This document shows positions 62,242 to 64,000 of a DNA stretch of 64,000 bases, in pieces. Each line of letters opens with the position of its first letter. Positions within the stretch are counted from its first letter, which is position 1. Location: assembly GCA_963736285.1 (NCBI GenBank), contig CAVTOA010000003.1:372001-436000 (forward strand), written 5' to 3'. Source of the stretch: CAVTOA01 sp963736285 (GTDB lineage Bacteria > Actinomycetota > Actinomycetes > Mycobacteriales > QHCE01). The notes beneath the pieces are model-generated. The model was not told the origin of the DNA and searched no databases. It saw only the letters and a list, made by a program, of their open reading frames with translations. The position numbers and the translations under genes are program-made.

Positions 62242-62814
62242 ATGGAAGCGTCTGACAAGGCGAAAGCAATTGCACACCGTGAAATCATCAGGGGTAGATA
62301 CTGTGCAGCCGCAAGTGCTGCGCTATCTGCGATTTCCGACCTTGTTACCCATACAAAGACGCTCGAACAAGCCGCAACATCGAGCATGACCTGGGCAGGC
62401 GTTGTTGCCACAGGAGGGGTCGCAGCATATGTAGTCGGTGGAGTGGGTGCAAGAATTTGGAACAAGGCTGGCGGCTCACTCAGACGAAGTTTTACCGACG
62501 CAAACCTTTATTTCCACAAAATCGCATCCAATTACCGAATTGCAGGTACAGCAATCGCAGGCGGTGCGGCATTTGCCCTTGCACCCGAGCACAATTTAGA
62601 GCACCTTTCACTAGCACTGGCTTTAGCCTCCGCGTTGGCCGTGGCTCGTTCTGCGATGCACGCTGGTGCCGCAAGCCAAACCGCGAAAAGTATTTTGTCG
62701 CGGCCACCCAAGGTTGGAGAAATTCTTAGGGTGCAGCAGCCCGGGCGGATAAGGCAGCCTCCGTCCGAGAGTCATTTTCCCGCCAGCAAAAACCACGCCG
62801 ATACCGCCAAGTAG
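62242..62814 (+). CDS. Hypothetical membrane-associated protein
   Basis: This 190-residue protein follows AAGGAG. Two hydrophobic stretches (WAGVVATGGVAAYVVGGVGA; YRIAGTAIAGGAAFAL) and a further Ala/Leu-rich helix (LSLALALASALAVA) alternate with basic helices; the C-terminus is polar. It may be an alpha-helical membrane or pore-like protein. No family recognised. Confidence 0.65.
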   Translation: MEASDKAKAIAHREIIRGRYCAAASAALSAISDLVTHTKTLEQAATSSMTWAGVVATGGVAAYVVGGVGARIWNKAGGSLRRSFTDANLYFHKIASNYRIAGTAIAGGAAFALAPEHNLEHLSLALALASALAVARSAMHAGAASQTAKSILSRPPKVGEILRVQQPGRIRQPPSESHFPASKNHADTAK

Positions 62815-62855
62815 TCGCAGTCTCGCCTCATATAGGCCTCAACGTGACCCACAAA

Positions 62856-62889
62856 AATGGTGGAGCAAACCGAAGTCTGCTCCACCATT
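62856..62889. terminator. Terminator between convergent genes
   Basis: AATGGTGGAGCA and TGCTCCACCATT enclose 10 nt. On the minus strand the stem is followed by TTT, so it serves the DUF397 gene; it may also stop plus-strand transcripts. Confidence 0.8.
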
Positions 62890-62904
62890 GGATGAATATG
62901 TCCG

Positions 62905-63096
62905 TTAGGGCGTCTTCGCTACACGAATCTCCTCAAGGAAACTCGTCCACGCTTCGGATGGGACTGCCAACTGTGGACCGGAACGATCTTTGGAGTCTCT
63001 AATGCCGACATAGCCAGGAACGGCAGCGACTTCTACGCAGTCTCCTCTTTTACTTTCTGAGCTCTTGCGCCAAGCCGCTTGAGAGAAGTCTGGCAT
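62905..63096 (-). CDS. DUF397 protein (second copy)
   Basis: This 63-residue protein has ATG 63096 behind AAGGAGGTACTG. The DUF397 pattern is clear: AAWRKSSESKRGDCVEVAAV, VGIRDSKDRSGPQLAVPSEAW. It is divergent from the DUF6879 gene, which precedes an XRE gene, giving a second regulator set like that at 45.6-46.7 kb but on the integrative element. Confidence 0.92.
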   Translation of the reverse strand: MPDFSQAAWRKSSESKRGDCVEVAAVPGYVGIRDSKDRSGPQLAVPSEAWTSFLEEIRVAKTP

Positions 63097-63241
63097 CAGT
63101 ACCTCCTTGAATGAGGGAAATTTCAACTTGGAGTGTTCACTAACACACGGTGCGTCAGCAACCGAAACAGCTCATTTGCCATGGCTTCGATTCAGTCCGA
63201 CTAGTAACCTGAGGCTGAATCTCGATCGAAGAATGGATGTC

Positions 63242-63760
63242 ATGCCTACCCCAGAGCTCAATCAGCTATTCAGGACGGCCCAGCGTGAAGTTTTTCGATT
63301 GGAGACGCTAGACACGTACGACGCACCGGGTGAGCGGGCTGAATTTGACGCCTTCCTGTCAGGGCAACCGGTTCTCCAGGCAACCCCGGGAAATGACCCC
63401 TGGCTAGCGAACGTGCAAGCACGCACGACAGCGGGAGTTCGTTGGCGTCGTGTCCATATCGTTCGCCGACCTATCTCTGATTATTTGCGGTTCGAATTCT
63501 CTGGATATAAAGATAATATTCTTGCTGGAGAAGAAGTGAGAATAGCCGATATTAGCAAAAATAGGGACTTGCTAAATTTTAAGCAAGATTTTTGGCTATT
63601 CGATAACACAACTGCCATTCTTATGAAGTATGACCAAAGCGGACTTCTCATTGATACAGAACGAACCAATGATATTTCTGAACATGTTGGTATTATGAAT
63701 TACGTTCTTTCGCAATCAATCCCACTCAATGAGTACACAGAAGAGTACTCCATTGGTTAG
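63242..63760 (+). CDS. DUF6879 protein
   Basis: This 172-residue protein starts MPTPELNQLFRTAQREVFRLETLDTYDA and continues VRWRRVHIVRRPISDYLRFEF, LLNFKQDFWLFDNTTAILMKYDQSG, the DUF6879 pattern. These proteins are usually encoded beside XRE/DUF397 regulators in actinobacteria, and the XRE gene follows 9 bases later here. Codons in the second half are notably AT-rich compared with core genes. Start could also be ATG 63233. Confidence 0.85.
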   Translation: MPTPELNQLFRTAQREVFRLETLDTYDAPGERAEFDAFLSGQPVLQATPGNDPWLANVQARTTAGVRWRRVHIVRRPISDYLRFEFSGYKDNILAGEEVRIADISKNRDLLNFKQDFWLFDNTTAILMKYDQSGLLIDTERTNDISEHVGIMNYVLSQSIPLNEYTEEYSIG

Positions 63761-63769
63761 GCATAGCTC

Positions 63770-64000
63770 ATGACTGTGACACGTTCACTGCACCAAAAAT
63801 TAGCAGCGTCCCTAAAGGTTCTCCGCCGGAATGCGAGTATCTCCGCCGACGAGCTCGGCAAGCGTCTGGACTGGTCGCAGTCTAAAGTCTCCAAAATCGA
63901 AAATGGCCGCACTATGCCCTCAGCAAGGGATGTCGAGGCGCTGTTAAGAGTTCTAGATGCCCCTGATGAGCTTAGGACAGAGCTTCTCGACCTCGCTAAA
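63770..64000 (+). CDS. XRE-family regulator, 5' part (runs off the window)
   Basis: The first 77 codons of a helix-turn-helix protein: LAASLKVLRRNASISADELG, LDWSQSKVSKIENGRTMPSA, DVEALLRVLDAPDELRTELLDL. It matches the N-terminal domain of the DUF5753-type regulator at 45837-46712. It is probably co-transcribed with the DUF6879 gene and truncated by the window edge. Confidence 0.9.
   Translation, partial: MTVTRSLHQKLAASLKVLRRNASISADELGKRLDWSQSKVSKIENGRTMPSARDVEALLRVLDAPDELRTELLDLAK

Overview
The window is chromosomal DNA of an actinobacterium. The markers are the cell-division protein SepH, a DivIVA/Wag31-like coiled coil, the DUF2530, DUF3027, DUF2771 and DUF3263 families, a stand-alone citrate synthase 2 followed by serC, an XPB-type helicase beside its helicase-associated partner, a groEL2-type chaperonin under CIRCE control, and paired XRE (DUF5753-type)/DUF397 regulators. 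Base composition looks only moderately GC-rich. The DUF397/XRE content fits Glycomycetales, Micromonosporales or related orders, but I cannot place it closer than that.

Layout. 0.1-24.9 kb is ordinary core: moeA-like, galU, a HAMP-GAF membrane sensor, 5-formyl-THF cyclo-ligase, an FmdB-type zinc ribbon, mscL, an MBL-fold hydrolase, tRNA-Arg(CCU), two crcB/fluC fluoride-channel genes leading into an overlapping operon (hydrolase-ABC ATPase fusion, ABC-2 permease, DUF998 protein), a DivIVA-like protein, pirin and a divergent MarR, a sugar transporter, an orphan PotD-like lipoprotein, an aldose epimerase, citrate synthase 2, serC and sepH.

25.1-41.5 kb is a degraded accessory zone. An aldo/keto reductase is cut by an ISL3-family element (8-bp target duplication). 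A DUF4143-type ATPase gene is cut by an AT-rich IS5-like element (3-bp duplication). An MFS exporter, its MarR regulator and several other genes carry single-base frameshifts. Interleaved with these are four paralogues (two intact, two frameshifted) of an unrecognised protein of about 200 residues with an internal duplication; two of them head a pair with a small membrane protein. Other features here are a DUF234-type ATPase with a nuclease-like C-terminus plus a remnant of another, a four-copy 23-bp tandem array, and several very long perfect inverted repeats.

41.6-57.7 kb returns to core: DUF3027, MFS, DUF2771, a cold-shock-domain protein, XRE/DUF397, the helicase pair, a PfpI-like protein, glpD, a membrane protein, groEL with two CIRCE operators, csp and DUF3263.

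At 57.83 kb lies the 3' half of a tRNA-Thr(UGU) gene without its 5' half, which is the typical scar of an integrative element. Everything to its right (DUF6907-like protein, VapBC, a RelE-like toxin with an overlapping small partner, a YdcF-like protein, DUF397, DUF6879 and the start of an XRE regulator) is probably inside that element, which would continue beyond the window.
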